NCBI GenBank assembly: GCA_016788685.1
Contig: JAEUSS010000455.1
Location: 1-9,125, forward strand
Direction: 5' to 3'
DNA length: 9,125 nt
DNA from: Prolixibacteraceae bacterium
Lineage (GTDB): Bacteria; Bacteroidota; Bacteroidia; Bacteroidales; Prolixibacteraceae
Position numbers and translations under genes: made by a program. Below the pieces are notes generated by a model. The model saw only the letters and a program-made list of their open reading frames with translations, did not search any database and had not been told where the DNA came from. Position 1 is the first letter of the stretch, and the number at the start of each line of letters is the position of its first letter. Shown piece by piece: positions 1 through 6,824 of the stretch.

Positions 1-145
1 AGTCGGACGATATATTTCAGACAAACTTAATTTTTAATTGAAATTCCTGCTTTTTTTTGTTTGTCCGGTATTAAAAAAAGAAAATCAGAACGGTATCTAA
101 ACTCTTTTACAGTTTCTTTGTAGTTAATGTCTCTATGCTGAAATA

Positions 146-1894
146 ATGAGTAAGTCGGAAATGAAAGGTCGCTCAACGCAGAAGTCTACCCCTGGTGTAT
201 TTAGTTTGCTGAAACCCTATTCGGGGGTGGTCGCCTTACTGGTGGTGTTTGCTTTGATAAGCAATGCGGTGAATTTATGGTTGCCTAAACTTATTTCGGG
301 TGCTATCGATGCCTTTGCCGTCGGGCAGTTTGAGTTAAAGAAAGTTGTGTTGGAGTTTCTTTCAGCAGCACTGATTATTTTTGTTTTTACCTATTTGCAG
401 AGTATTGTTCAGACCTTCGCTTCCGAAAAAGTTGCCCGTGATTTGCGCATCCGCCTGTCCGAAAAAATTTCGAGACAAAGTTATAGTTATATTCTTAAAG
501 CCAATCCTGCCAGATTGTTAACCAACCTTACCTCTGATATTGATTCAATAAAGTTGTTTGTGTCGATGGCGGTGGTCACTATCTTTTCATCGGTTTTTAT
601 GATCATTGGTACGTGTGTCTTACTGATCATGATCAATTATAAGCTGGCGATTCCTATCATTGTTATTATTCCGCTCATCGGGGGAACCTTTTATGTTGTA
701 CTCAGAAAAGTGAGGGTGTTGTTTAAACGAAGTCGCGAAGTTATTGACTGGCTCAATAAGGTAATTAACGAGAGTATCATGGGATCGGCCATCATCCGGG
801 TTCTTAATTCGCAGCAGTCCGAATACCACAAATTTTTGGGTGCCAACACCGATGCCCGGGACCTGGGACTTGCCATATTGCGTTTGTTTGCTGCACTTAT
901 TCCGATAGTAACCTTTGTAGCCAATCTGGCGATGCTGACTATCCTGGTGCTCGGAGGGCATTTTGTAATTACAGAAAGCATGTCGCTTGGCGATTTTGCT
1001 GCCTTTAACAGCTACCTGGGGCTGCTTATTTTCCCGATTCTGATGATGGGTTTTATGAGCAACATTATGGCACAGGCATCGGCTTCCTATCAGCGGATCA
1101 ACGAAGTTCTGGAAGCTCCTGAAATTAAGGAGTCAGGCACAATAAAGGAGTCACTTCGGGGCGATATTGAATTTGCTGATCTTTCGCTGTTGTACGGACA
1201 AAAGCCGGTATTGAAAAATATTTCATTCTCGGTAAAAGCCGGAACGCAGGTGGCGATTATCGGACCCACCGCAGCTGGAAAAAGCCAGTTGCTTCATCTG
1301 CTGACCGATTTGGTAAAACCTGACAGTGGCACAATCCTGATCGATGGAAGGCTCATTGAAAGTTACGATAAAGAATCGCTTCGCAGCCAGCTCGGGTATG
1401 TACTCCAGGACAGCGTTATTTTTAACATGAGCCTTCGTGAGAACATTGCCTTCAGCGACCGCGTGACCGACGAATCACTCGAAAAAGCAATAAAAACAGC
1501 TGAGTTAACTGACTTTATTGATTCACTTCCTGAAAAGCTGGATACCATTGTATCGGAGCGGGGAAGCAGCCTCTCAGGAGGGCAGAAGCAAAGGATAATG
1601 CTTGCCCGGGCCCTGGCAATAAATCCCAAAATATTGTTGCTTGACGACTTTACTGCCCGGGTTGATCGGGAAACGGAGAAGAAAATACTGTCTAACCTGG
1701 CACTCCATTATCCTGAATTGACCCTGATTTCGGTCACCCAGAACATAGCTTCAGTCAAACATTTTGAGCAGATTATTCTGCTGATGGAAGGCGAGATTAT
1801 TGCGGCGGGGACTCATAAAGAGCTTATGAAAACCTGTGTGGAATACGTTCAGATTTCTAATTCTCAACGAAGTACCAGTCACTATGAATTATAA
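146..1894 (+). CDS. ABC exporter half-transporter with degenerate ATP site (TM287-like subunit)
   Basis: The 582-residue protein has the type IV ABC exporter layout, a membrane domain (about residues 20-320) followed by one ATPase domain (about 340-575). ATPase motifs seen: Walker A GPTAAGKS at 373-380 (Ala376 where the consensus has Gly), Q-loop in GYVLQDS, intact signature LSGGQKQR at 476-483, Walker B ILLLDD at 496-501 with Asp501 in place of the catalytic Glu, and Gln532 in place of the H-loop His. An Asp for Glu plus Gln for His is the known pattern of the degenerate subunit in heterodimeric exporters such as TM287/TM288, so the partner is surely the next gene, whose start lies inside this one. 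An in-frame TAA at 125-127 leaves ATG 146 as the first good start; no ribosome site or clear promoter is visible in 1-145. The cargo cannot be inferred; drugs, lipids or peptides are all possible. Confidence 0.93.
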   Translation: MSKSEMKGRSTQKSTPGVFSLLKPYSGVVALLVVFALISNAVNLWLPKLISGAIDAFAVGQFELKKVVLEFLSAALIIFVFTYLQSIVQTFASEKVARDLRIRLSEKISRQSYSYILKANPARLLTNLTSDIDSIKLFVSMAVVTIFSSVFMIIGTCVLLIMINYKLAIPIIVIIPLIGGTFYVVLRKVRVLFKRSREVIDWLNKVINESIMGSAIIRVLNSQQSEYHKFLGANTDARDLGLAILRLFAALIPIVTFVANLAMLTILVLGGHFVITESMSLGDFAAFNSYLGLLIFPILMMGFMSNIMAQASASYQRINEVLEAPEIKESGTIKESLRGDIEFADLSLLYGQKPVLKNISFSVKAGTQVAIIGPTAAGKSQLLHLLTDLVKPDSGTILIDGRLIESYDKESLRSQLGYVLQDSVIFNMSLRENIAFSDRVTDESLEKAIKTAELTDFIDSLPEKLDTIVSERGSSLSGGQKQRIMLARALAINPKILLLDDFTARVDRETEKKILSNLALHYPELTLISVTQNIASVKHFEQIILLMEGEIIAAGTHKELMKTCVEYVQISNSQRSTSHYEL

Positions 1895-3647
1895 TCTAAA
1901 CGACCCGGCTGACGTAAAGGAGCAGCAGAAATCGACCTTGGCTGCGCTGAAAAAATTGCTGGGTCTGATTCAGGAAGAAAGGCAAACGATTATACTGGCA
2001 ATGATCATTATCTTCATTAATGCCGGGCTGAGCCTGATTGGACCCTACCTGATCGGCTACACCATTGATACATACATTCAGCCAAAACAGTATCATGGAG
2101 TGATGGTTTTTTCGGCCATTCTCCTGGGAATTTACCTGATGGCCTTTGTGACCAATTACCTGCAAATAAGAATAATGGGCGGGGTTGGTCAACGGATGTT
2201 GTTTAGCCTGCGCAATGCGGTATTCAATAAACTTCAGGAATTGCCGGTCGATTTTTTCAACCAGAATAAAGCGGGCGACTTGATTTCGCGGATTAACAAC
2301 GATACCGATAAACTCAACCAGTTTTTTTCGCAGTCGCTGATGAATTTTATCGGCAGTATTTTTACCATGATCGGGGCAGGTATCTTTCTGCTGAGTATTA
2401 ATGCCGAACTTGGAGCGGCAGCCCTGTTGCCTGCTTTGGTGATCTGGATATTTACCAAAGCTGTATCACCATGGGTAAAAAGGAAAAATGCATCGTCGCT
2501 GAAGAGTGTTGGCGGGTTAAGTGCCGAAATTCAGGAGAGTCTGAATAACTTCAAGGTGATTGTAGCCTTTAACCGGCGGGATTATTTCAGGAAACGCTTT
2601 GCTGAGGCTAACCAGAAAAACTATACGATGGCAGTTGGTGCCGGACTGGCGAATAATATTTTCGTCCCGGTATACGGCCTTTCGGCCAACATCGGGCAGA
2701 TGATTGTGCTGGCTTTTGGCATTTACCTGATCGCGGACGGAATGTTCTCGGTGGGATTACTCATCGGGTTTCTGGCTTACATCAATAACTTTTACCACCC
2801 GTTAAGGCAGCTTGCCGGGCTGTGGGCAAGTTTCCAGACCGCAATGGCAGGCTGGGACCGTATTTCGCAAATCTTATCGCTTGACACCAATCTGCCTGTT
2901 AATGCTTGCAAGGCTGTAAAACCGAATGCGTCCTACCTTTCGTTCCGAAATGTGTCCTTTACCTATCCCAACGGGAAGGAAGTGCTGCATCACGTGAGTT
3001 TTGACCTTGAACAAGGGAAAACCTATGCCTTTGTAGGGCCAACCGGCGGCGGGAAAACTACAACAGCCTCGCTCATTGCCCGCTTGTACGACCCCGGGAA
3101 AGGACTGGTGCTGCTCGACGGAAGGGACATCCGGTCCTATTCTCCGGAAGAACGGACAGGCAAAATCGGGTTTATTCTTCAGGAGCCTTTTCTGTTTACC
3201 GGAACAGTCCGCGACAATATTTTATACGGAAATCCGGAATATAAGAATTTGTCGAATAAGGAACTGGCCCTGATCATTCAGGAATCCGGGCTGGAAAGTT
3301 TGCTCGCCCGCTTTGATGAAGGATTGGATTCAAAGGTTCAAACTACGGGCGACAGCATCAGCCTCGGGCAAAAACAACTGATTGCCTTTATGCGTGCAGT
3401 GCTCCGAAAGCCCGAACTTCTGATTCTCGACGAGGCTACGGCCAACATCGATACCGTTACCGAACAACTGCTCGAAAATATTCTGCAAAAATTACCGGTC
3501 AGCACCACGCGGGTTATTATTGCCCACCGCCTGAATACCATTGAAAATGCCGATGAAATTTTCTTTGTAAATTCCGGAGAGGTGATCCGTGCCGGATCGC
3601 TTGACAATGCTGTAAAACTGTTGCTGCACGGGAAAAGAGAGAGCTGA
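1884..3647 (+). CDS. ABC exporter half-transporter, catalytic subunit (TM288-like)
   Basis: This is the second half-transporter, 587 residues from ATG 1884. That start overlaps the upstream gene by 11 bases, a usual sign of translational coupling; the frame is open back to an ATG at 1836, but that would bury 16 extra residues deep in the upstream gene. The membrane domain spans about residues 30-330 and the ATPase about 350-580. Walker A is GPTGGGKT (385-392), Walker B ends LILDE with catalytic Glu517 present, and the H-loop His548 is present in IIAHRLNT. The signature is SLGQ (493-496) instead of SGGQ. In a heterodimer this signature pairs with the degenerate Walker motifs of the first subunit, while this subunit's intact Walker motifs pair with the first subunit's intact LSGGQ, giving one working and one non-hydrolysing site. 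No other transporter gene (outer-membrane factor or periplasmic adaptor) is adjacent, so this looks like a self-contained inner-membrane exporter. Confidence 0.93.
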   Translation: MNYNLNDPADVKEQQKSTLAALKKLLGLIQEERQTIILAMIIIFINAGLSLIGPYLIGYTIDTYIQPKQYHGVMVFSAILLGIYLMAFVTNYLQIRIMGGVGQRMLFSLRNAVFNKLQELPVDFFNQNKAGDLISRINNDTDKLNQFFSQSLMNFIGSIFTMIGAGIFLLSINAELGAAALLPALVIWIFTKAVSPWVKRKNASSLKSVGGLSAEIQESLNNFKVIVAFNRRDYFRKRFAEANQKNYTMAVGAGLANNIFVPVYGLSANIGQMIVLAFGIYLIADGMFSVGLLIGFLAYINNFYHPLRQLAGLWASFQTAMAGWDRISQILSLDTNLPVNACKAVKPNASYLSFRNVSFTYPNGKEVLHHVSFDLEQGKTYAFVGPTGGGKTTTASLIARLYDPGKGLVLLDGRDIRSYSPEERTGKIGFILQEPFLFTGTVRDNILYGNPEYKNLSNKELALIIQESGLESLLARFDEGLDSKVQTTGDSISLGQKQLIAFMRAVLRKPELLILDEATANIDTVTEQLLENILQKLPVSTTRVIIAHRLNTIENADEIFFVNSGEVIRAGSLDNAVKLLLHGKRES

Positions 3648-3752
3648 AAGGGAAGGTTTTATAACGGGCAGCCTGTCGTGGTCAGAAGCTGGTGCATCAT
3701 CTGAAATTTAATGCCGGACACCCCTGCCCTTTCCGGATTCGGTCTGTTACAC

Positions 3753-4040
3753 TTACCGTGCGGATTGCTCAAGAAAGAAAGTCTTCATTTTTTTAACGTT
3801 GCCGGGGTCAAAATGTAAGACGATGATCATTCTGACTTCAGGATCGGGGTCACGGATTCCGCTGTCGTACGTTTTTTCCCCGGGATCGAAGCTCCGTCCC
3901 CCGGTGTGTTTCATTTTCACCTTAGTGTCGTTCATTTTTATCCCGAAGCCGAGGTCGGCGACCCTGATTTCGTACATTTTTACCTCAATACCGGAGTGCG
4001 CTACCCCGATTCGTTTCATTTTTACCCCGATCGCTTTCAT
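3753..4040 (-). CDS. Possible small heptapeptide-repeat protein (95 aa)
   Basis: This open frame lies on the minus strand over the 21-base repeats. It starts at ATG 4040-4038 directly after an in-frame TGA. The translation divides into heptads such as MKAIGVK, MKRIGVA, HSGIEVK, MYEIRVA, DLGFGIK, MNDTKVK, MKHTGGR, with a rough consensus (M/D)-K-x-(I/T/P)-G-V-(K/R). The last residues, MKTFFLEQSAR, leave the pattern. Met or Asp opens most units, Gly favours position 5, and Lys/Arg favours position 7, giving a basic protein. There is no signal peptide, membrane segment or family I recognise. Against it being a gene: it begins about 23 bases past the T-tract of the mannosidase terminator, leaving no room for its own promoter, and a 21-base repeat keeps any stop-free frame open for free. 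The plus strand is also open here (TTG 3799 to 4203), so coding status is unsettled. Confidence 0.25.
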   Translation of the reverse strand: MKAIGVKMKRIGVAHSGIEVKMYEIRVADLGFGIKMNDTKVKMKHTGGRSFDPGEKTYDSGIRDPDPEVRMIIVLHFDPGNVKKMKTFFLEQSAR

Positions 4041-4061
4041 TCAGAACCCGTCAAGGATATA
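3768..4061 (-). repeat. Diverged 21-base tandem repeat (about 14 units)
   Basis: Read on the minus strand, the stretch splits without slippage into 21-base units. Units starting at 4040, 4019, 3998, 3977, 3956, 3935, 3914, 3893, 3872, 3851, 3830, 3809 and 3788 stay in register, and a decayed one lies at 4061-4041. The best conserved part is a CATTTTTACCCCGAT-like core on the plus strand, recurring at 3912, 3933, 3975, 4017 and 4038 (steps of 21, 42, 42 and 21) and more weakly at 3786, 3870 and 3996. The units are clearly related but not identical, so the array is old or under amino-acid-level selection. It fills most of the 508-base gap between the ABC genes and the mannosidase gene. It is not a CRISPR array, because there are no unrelated spacers. 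Confidence 0.8.
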
Positions 4062-4103
4062 TAAAAAGAAGGGAGAGCTGAAATTTACTTCAACGCTCCC
4101 TTC
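4062..4103 (-). terminator. Intrinsic terminator of the GH125 gene
   Basis: An eight-base perfect stem (GAAGGGAG at 4068-4075 with CTCCCTTC at 4096-4103) contains a second short inner pairing, TGAA with TTCA. Read on the minus strand it is followed at once by five T bases (4067-4063) and then ATAT. The stem begins 52 bases after the stop codon of the leftward mannosidase gene. On the plus strand there is no T-tract after the stem, so it should act mainly on leftward transcripts. Confidence 0.85.
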
Positions 4104-4155
4104 TGCCAGATTTGCTGAGCAGGCGACTCCTAATAACCCGCTCAGTAAAATTCAT

Positions 4156-5592
4156 TTATGCTTTCAGCAAATGCGGACGCTCGTGATAAAGTTTCAGGAT
4201 TAACTCGCCAAAGAGCGTGTTGGCCCAGGCGAACCATTTGCGGGTAAACCGGGTAGCATCGTCTTTGTGGAACGATTCGTGCATAAAACCTGTTCCGGCG
4301 TGGGTTTTAATCAACACATCGAGGCAGTGTTTAATTTCCTGGTCGTCGATGCTGGTGATTGCACGCAAAATGATGCTCATCGGCCAGATGGTATCAGCTC
4401 CGGTATGCGGGCCGCCGATCCCCTCGCCTGCCGTTCCTTTGTAGAAGAACGGATTGTTTTCGGAAAGCACCACTTTACGTGTATTCAGGTATAAGGGGCT
4501 GTCGGGAGCAATGGCGCCCAGATAGGGCAGCGACAGTAATGACGGCACGTTGGCATCGTCCATCAGGTGGAAACTTCCGTAGCCGTTTACCTCGAAGGCA
4601 ATGATTTCGCCAAACTTCGGATGAGCAAGGATTCCGTTTTCTTCCAGTCCTTGTTTTACTTGCTGCTGTATTTCTTTGGCTTTGGCCACCAGGGCATCGT
4701 CTTTCAACTGGGGAGTCGAGAACATTTCAACCAGATAGCCAAGTACTTCGATGGCGAACATGTTGCTTGGGATCAGGTACGGGAAAAGTGTACAATCGTC
4801 GCTGGGGCGGAAGGTGGATACAATCAGCCCGCAAGGTTTCACCGGGTAGCCGTAGCCGCTCAGAGGCACGCCATCGGTGGCCCAGGCTGTGGTACGCTGA
4901 AAACTGTACGGCCCTTTGTCGTGCCAGCGTTGCTGTTCGCGGAAAGTCTGCAAAACCAGGAGCATGGCTTCCTTCCATTTGCTGTCGAACATGCTGAGGT
5001 CACCGGTTAGTTTCCAGTAGCCGTGCGCCAGGCGGATCGGGTAACACAAACTGTCGATTTCCCATTTGCGTTCGTGGATTCCGGGTTTCATTTTGGTAAT
5101 ATCGTTTTTCCACTCACTTTCCTGGCTGAAATCTTTAAAAAAGGCGTTGGCATACGGATCGAGCAGGATGCACTTGGTTTGGCGGTTAATCACCCCTTTA
5201 ATCAGTTCGCCCAGTTTTTTATCTTCCTTCACCAGCGGAAGATAAGGCCAGACCTGGGCTGTGCTGTCACGCAGCCACATGGCGTCAATATCGCCGGTGA
5301 TCACATAGGTATCCGGTTTCCCGTCGATGATTTCAAAATCAACAGTTGTATCCAGCGTATTGGGGAAACAGTTTTCGAACAGCCAGCCCAACTCCGGATT
5401 GGAAATCGATGCCTTGACTTTGGCAATGGTTTTCTCAACCGATTCGCTCACAAAATTTCGTTTGGCCAGTGGCGGACGTTTGGATTCGAAAGCCGGAAAT
5501 AAATCAGCTCCAAGAACCTTGGTACTGCCTGCTGCCAGAATACCCATTCCGGCTACAGCACTGGTTTTAATAAACATTCGGCGATTTGTCAT
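4156..5592 (-). CDS. Exported GH125-family exo-alpha-mannosidase (formerly DUF1237)
   Basis: The 478-residue product matches glycoside hydrolase family GH125, metal-independent inverting enzymes that remove non-reducing alpha-1,6-linked mannose. Landmarks seen are TGDIDAMWLRDSTAQVWPYL (residues 99-118), DPYANAFF (145-152), RPSDD (262-266), GIGGPHTGADTIWP (391-404) and TGFMHESF (434-441). By spacing from the studied enzymes, Asp265 or Asp266 is the likely general acid and Glu439 the likely base; this assignment is inferred. The N-terminus NRRMFIK (3-9) plus a hydrophobic stretch to about residue 22 is a twin-arginine (Tat) type signal, so the enzyme is probably exported folded to the periplasm. 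Start ATG 5592 gives exactly this signal. The gene stands alone between a leftward promoter candidate and a leftward terminator; no SusC/SusD pair or other glycosidase is in the window, so the glycan source is unknown. Confidence 0.92.
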   Translation of the reverse strand: MTNRRMFIKTSAVAGMGILAAGSTKVLGADLFPAFESKRPPLAKRNFVSESVEKTIAKVKASISNPELGWLFENCFPNTLDTTVDFEIIDGKPDTYVITGDIDAMWLRDSTAQVWPYLPLVKEDKKLGELIKGVINRQTKCILLDPYANAFFKDFSQESEWKNDITKMKPGIHERKWEIDSLCYPIRLAHGYWKLTGDLSMFDSKWKEAMLLVLQTFREQQRWHDKGPYSFQRTTAWATDGVPLSGYGYPVKPCGLIVSTFRPSDDCTLFPYLIPSNMFAIEVLGYLVEMFSTPQLKDDALVAKAKEIQQQVKQGLEENGILAHPKFGEIIAFEVNGYGSFHLMDDANVPSLLSLPYLGAIAPDSPLYLNTRKVVLSENNPFFYKGTAGEGIGGPHTGADTIWPMSIILRAITSIDDQEIKHCLDVLIKTHAGTGFMHESFHKDDATRFTRKWFAWANTLFGELILKLYHERPHLLKA

Positions 5593-5648
5593 AGTGAAGT
5601 ATTATTTTATCGGTTTATATTTGACACAGCAAAAAAACTTTTATCCGG

Positions 5649-5656
5649 CAAAATTA
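5649..5656 (-). promoter_or_regulatory. Candidate -7 box for the GH125 gene
   Basis: On the minus strand this is TAATTTTG, a perfect match to the Bacteroidota housekeeping -7 consensus TAnnTTTG. It would start a transcript about 50 bases before the ATG at 5592. The matching -33 TTTG is not clear at 19-21 bases upstream (only T-rich sequence), so this is a half-supported promoter. Confidence 0.4.
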
Positions 5657-5705
5657 TCCAAAATTGATCCGGAAAAAGAGAAAAGCAAAAAAAAAAGATC
5701 AGGCA

Positions 5706-5733
5706 TTTGCAACTCTCGGTGAAAACCTTTGTC
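5706..5733 (+). promoter_or_regulatory. Candidate ECF promoter of the sigma operon (copy 1 of shared motif)
   Basis: TTTGCAAC (5706-5713), 17 bases, then GTC (5731-5733). The AAC...GTC layout with about 16-17 bases between is the common ECF -35/-10 format. The expected transcript start near 5740 leaves a short leader before the TTG start at 5757. A run of ten A bases at 5687-5696 lies just upstream and could act as an UP-like element. The same 8-mer with the same 17-base gap to GTC recurs at 8131-8158 ahead of the head-GIN lipoprotein, which is the main support. Autoregulation by the encoded sigma factor is an inference. Confidence 0.5.
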
Positions 5734-5756
5734 ACTATAACCGAAATCGATAACAT

Positions 5757-6308
5757 TTGAGTCAGACAGCATTCATACATCAGGATTTGATAGCCGAAAG
5801 TATCCGGGGCAGCAATAAGGCCCGCTACCAGCTCTATCAGTTGTATTCCAAAGCGATGTTCAACGTGTGTTTCCGCATGATGAATACCCGCGAGGATGCA
5901 GAGGATATGCTGCAGGAAGCGTTTATTCAGGCTTTTCAGAAACTCGGAACGTTCCGGAATGAATCAAGTTTCGGAACCTGGCTGAAAACCATCACCATCC
6001 ATACGTGCATCAATGCGCTGAACAAACGGAAGATCGAACTTAGCTATTTCGATGAAATGAACCGCTTCGAAATGGCCGAAGAAGAACCTGAAGATGCTTT
6101 GTATACGACTGAGAACATCCTGGAAGCTATGAATCAGCTTCCGGAGGGAGGGCGGATCGTTTTCTCGCTTTACCTGCTCGAAGGCTACGATCACGGCGAA
6201 ATTGCACAGATTCTGAACATCACCGAGTCGACCTCGAAGACGCAGTACATGCGCGCCAAACGCAGGGTTTATGAATTGATGAAACAAACAAAAGTTGGAC
6301 AGATATGA
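5757..6308 (+). CDS. ECF-family RNA polymerase sigma factor
   Basis: This 183-residue sigma-70 group 4 (extracytoplasmic function) factor directs RNA polymerase to a small regulon. Region 2 runs about residues 20-88, with the TREDAEDMLQEAFIQAFQKL helix (44-63) and the SSFGTWLKTI segment typical of the -10 reading region. Region 4 runs about 120-176 and holds the helix-turn-helix (HGEIAQILNITESTSKTQYMRAKRR). The start must be TTG at 5757: an in-frame TAA lies at 5751-5753, and the next internal Met is residue 34, inside region 2. The stop overlaps the next gene's ATG (ATGA), so sigma and anti-sigma-like protein are coupled. The likely self-regulated promoter is at 5706-5733. Confidence 0.93.
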   Translation: MSQTAFIHQDLIAESIRGSNKARYQLYQLYSKAMFNVCFRMMNTREDAEDMLQEAFIQAFQKLGTFRNESSFGTWLKTITIHTCINALNKRKIELSYFDEMNRFEMAEEEPEDALYTTENILEAMNQLPEGGRIVFSLYLLEGYDHGEIAQILNITESTSKTQYMRAKRRVYELMKQTKVGQI

Positions 6309-6820
6309 AACCAGACAGATTGGAATCGTTTGTAAATGAAAACCGGCACGAATTTGACCGGATGGAACCTTCGGATAGAATGTGGGAAGCCATCAGCAAA
6401 CAGTTGGATGAGCAGCCCAAACAGCAGATCAGAAAATTCAGCTGGATGAGAGTTGCCGTGATTGTTGCCGTTATTGCAATGGTGCCGGCCATTTGGTACG
6501 AGCTTAACCGTTCGGAGCAAAACAGAACCGTAAAGGCTGTTCTTGCCGACCCTGAAGTTCGCGAGTTGATGGAAGCCGAAGCTTTTTATGCTCAGGAAGT
6601 TTCGGGAAAATTGGAAGAGATACAAAAATGTTATAAGGTCTATCCTGAACTGAAAATGGAAATTGAAGGAGATCTGAACGAACTGGAGCGCATGTACCTT
6701 TCGTTGAAAAATGACCTGAAAGAAAACGTATCGAATAAAGAGGTGATTGAAGCCATGATTGAGAATAACCGCTACCGGATGAAACTGGTGGAAGATGTTC
6801 TGGAACAAATAAATTGTTAA
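6305..6820 (+). CDS. Probable membrane anti-sigma factor with helical periplasmic domain
   Basis: The 171-residue protein has three parts. A cytoplasmic N-terminus (about 1-46) carries ESFVNENRHEFDRMEPSDRMWEAI, a pattern I recognise from short proteins paired with ECF sigma factors in Bacteroidota. One membrane helix follows at about 47-65 (MRVAVIVAVIAMVPAIWY). The C-terminal part (about 75-171) is rich in Glu, Lys and Leu and predicted helical, probably coiled coil. The zinc-binding HxxxCxxC motif of classic ZAS anti-sigma factors is absent, and the cytoplasmic part is too short for a full ASD fold. The start overlaps the sigma stop by four bases (ATGA), and an anti-sigma role rests mainly on this coupling and topology. 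The periplasmic helices could sense envelope state, in the way CpxP-like helical domains do; that is inference. Confidence 0.72.
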   Translation: MKPDRLESFVNENRHEFDRMEPSDRMWEAISKQLDEQPKQQIRKFSWMRVAVIVAVIAMVPAIWYELNRSEQNRTVKAVLADPEVRELMEAEAFYAQEVSGKLEEIQKCYKVYPELKMEIEGDLNELERMYLSLKNDLKENVSNKEVIEAMIENNRYRMKLVEDVLEQINC

Positions 6821-6824
6821 CTCC

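Noticed and set aside
20..65. Inverted repeat GACAAAC (20-26) and GTTTGTC (59-65)
   Set aside because: The arms are only seven bases and separated by 32 bases of AT-rich sequence; this could occur by chance and no function is indicated.
1836..1883. Longer start for the second ABC subunit at 1836
   Set aside because: It needs a 59-base overlap with the first gene; ATG 1884 gives a usual short overlap and a normal N-terminus.
3768..4061. Repeat array as CRISPR
   Set aside because: The units are contiguous 21-base copies without unique spacers, and no cas gene is in the window.
3799..4203. 134-codon plus-strand frame starting at TTG over the 21-base repeats
   Set aside because: It is kept open by the repeat period, needs a TTG start, runs through the terminator hairpin and ends inside the mannosidase gene on the other strand. 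The minus-strand frame with an ATG is at least as good.
4567..5502. Several plus-strand frames of 76-159 codons over the mannosidase gene
   Set aside because: They are antisense shadows of a confident GH125 gene, with no family features.
5728..5759. TTTG, 19 bases, then TAACATTTG, resembling a -33/-7 housekeeping promoter
   Set aside because: The -7 part overlaps the TTG start of the sigma gene, so a transcript would begin inside the coding region, and it has one base too many between TA and TTTG.
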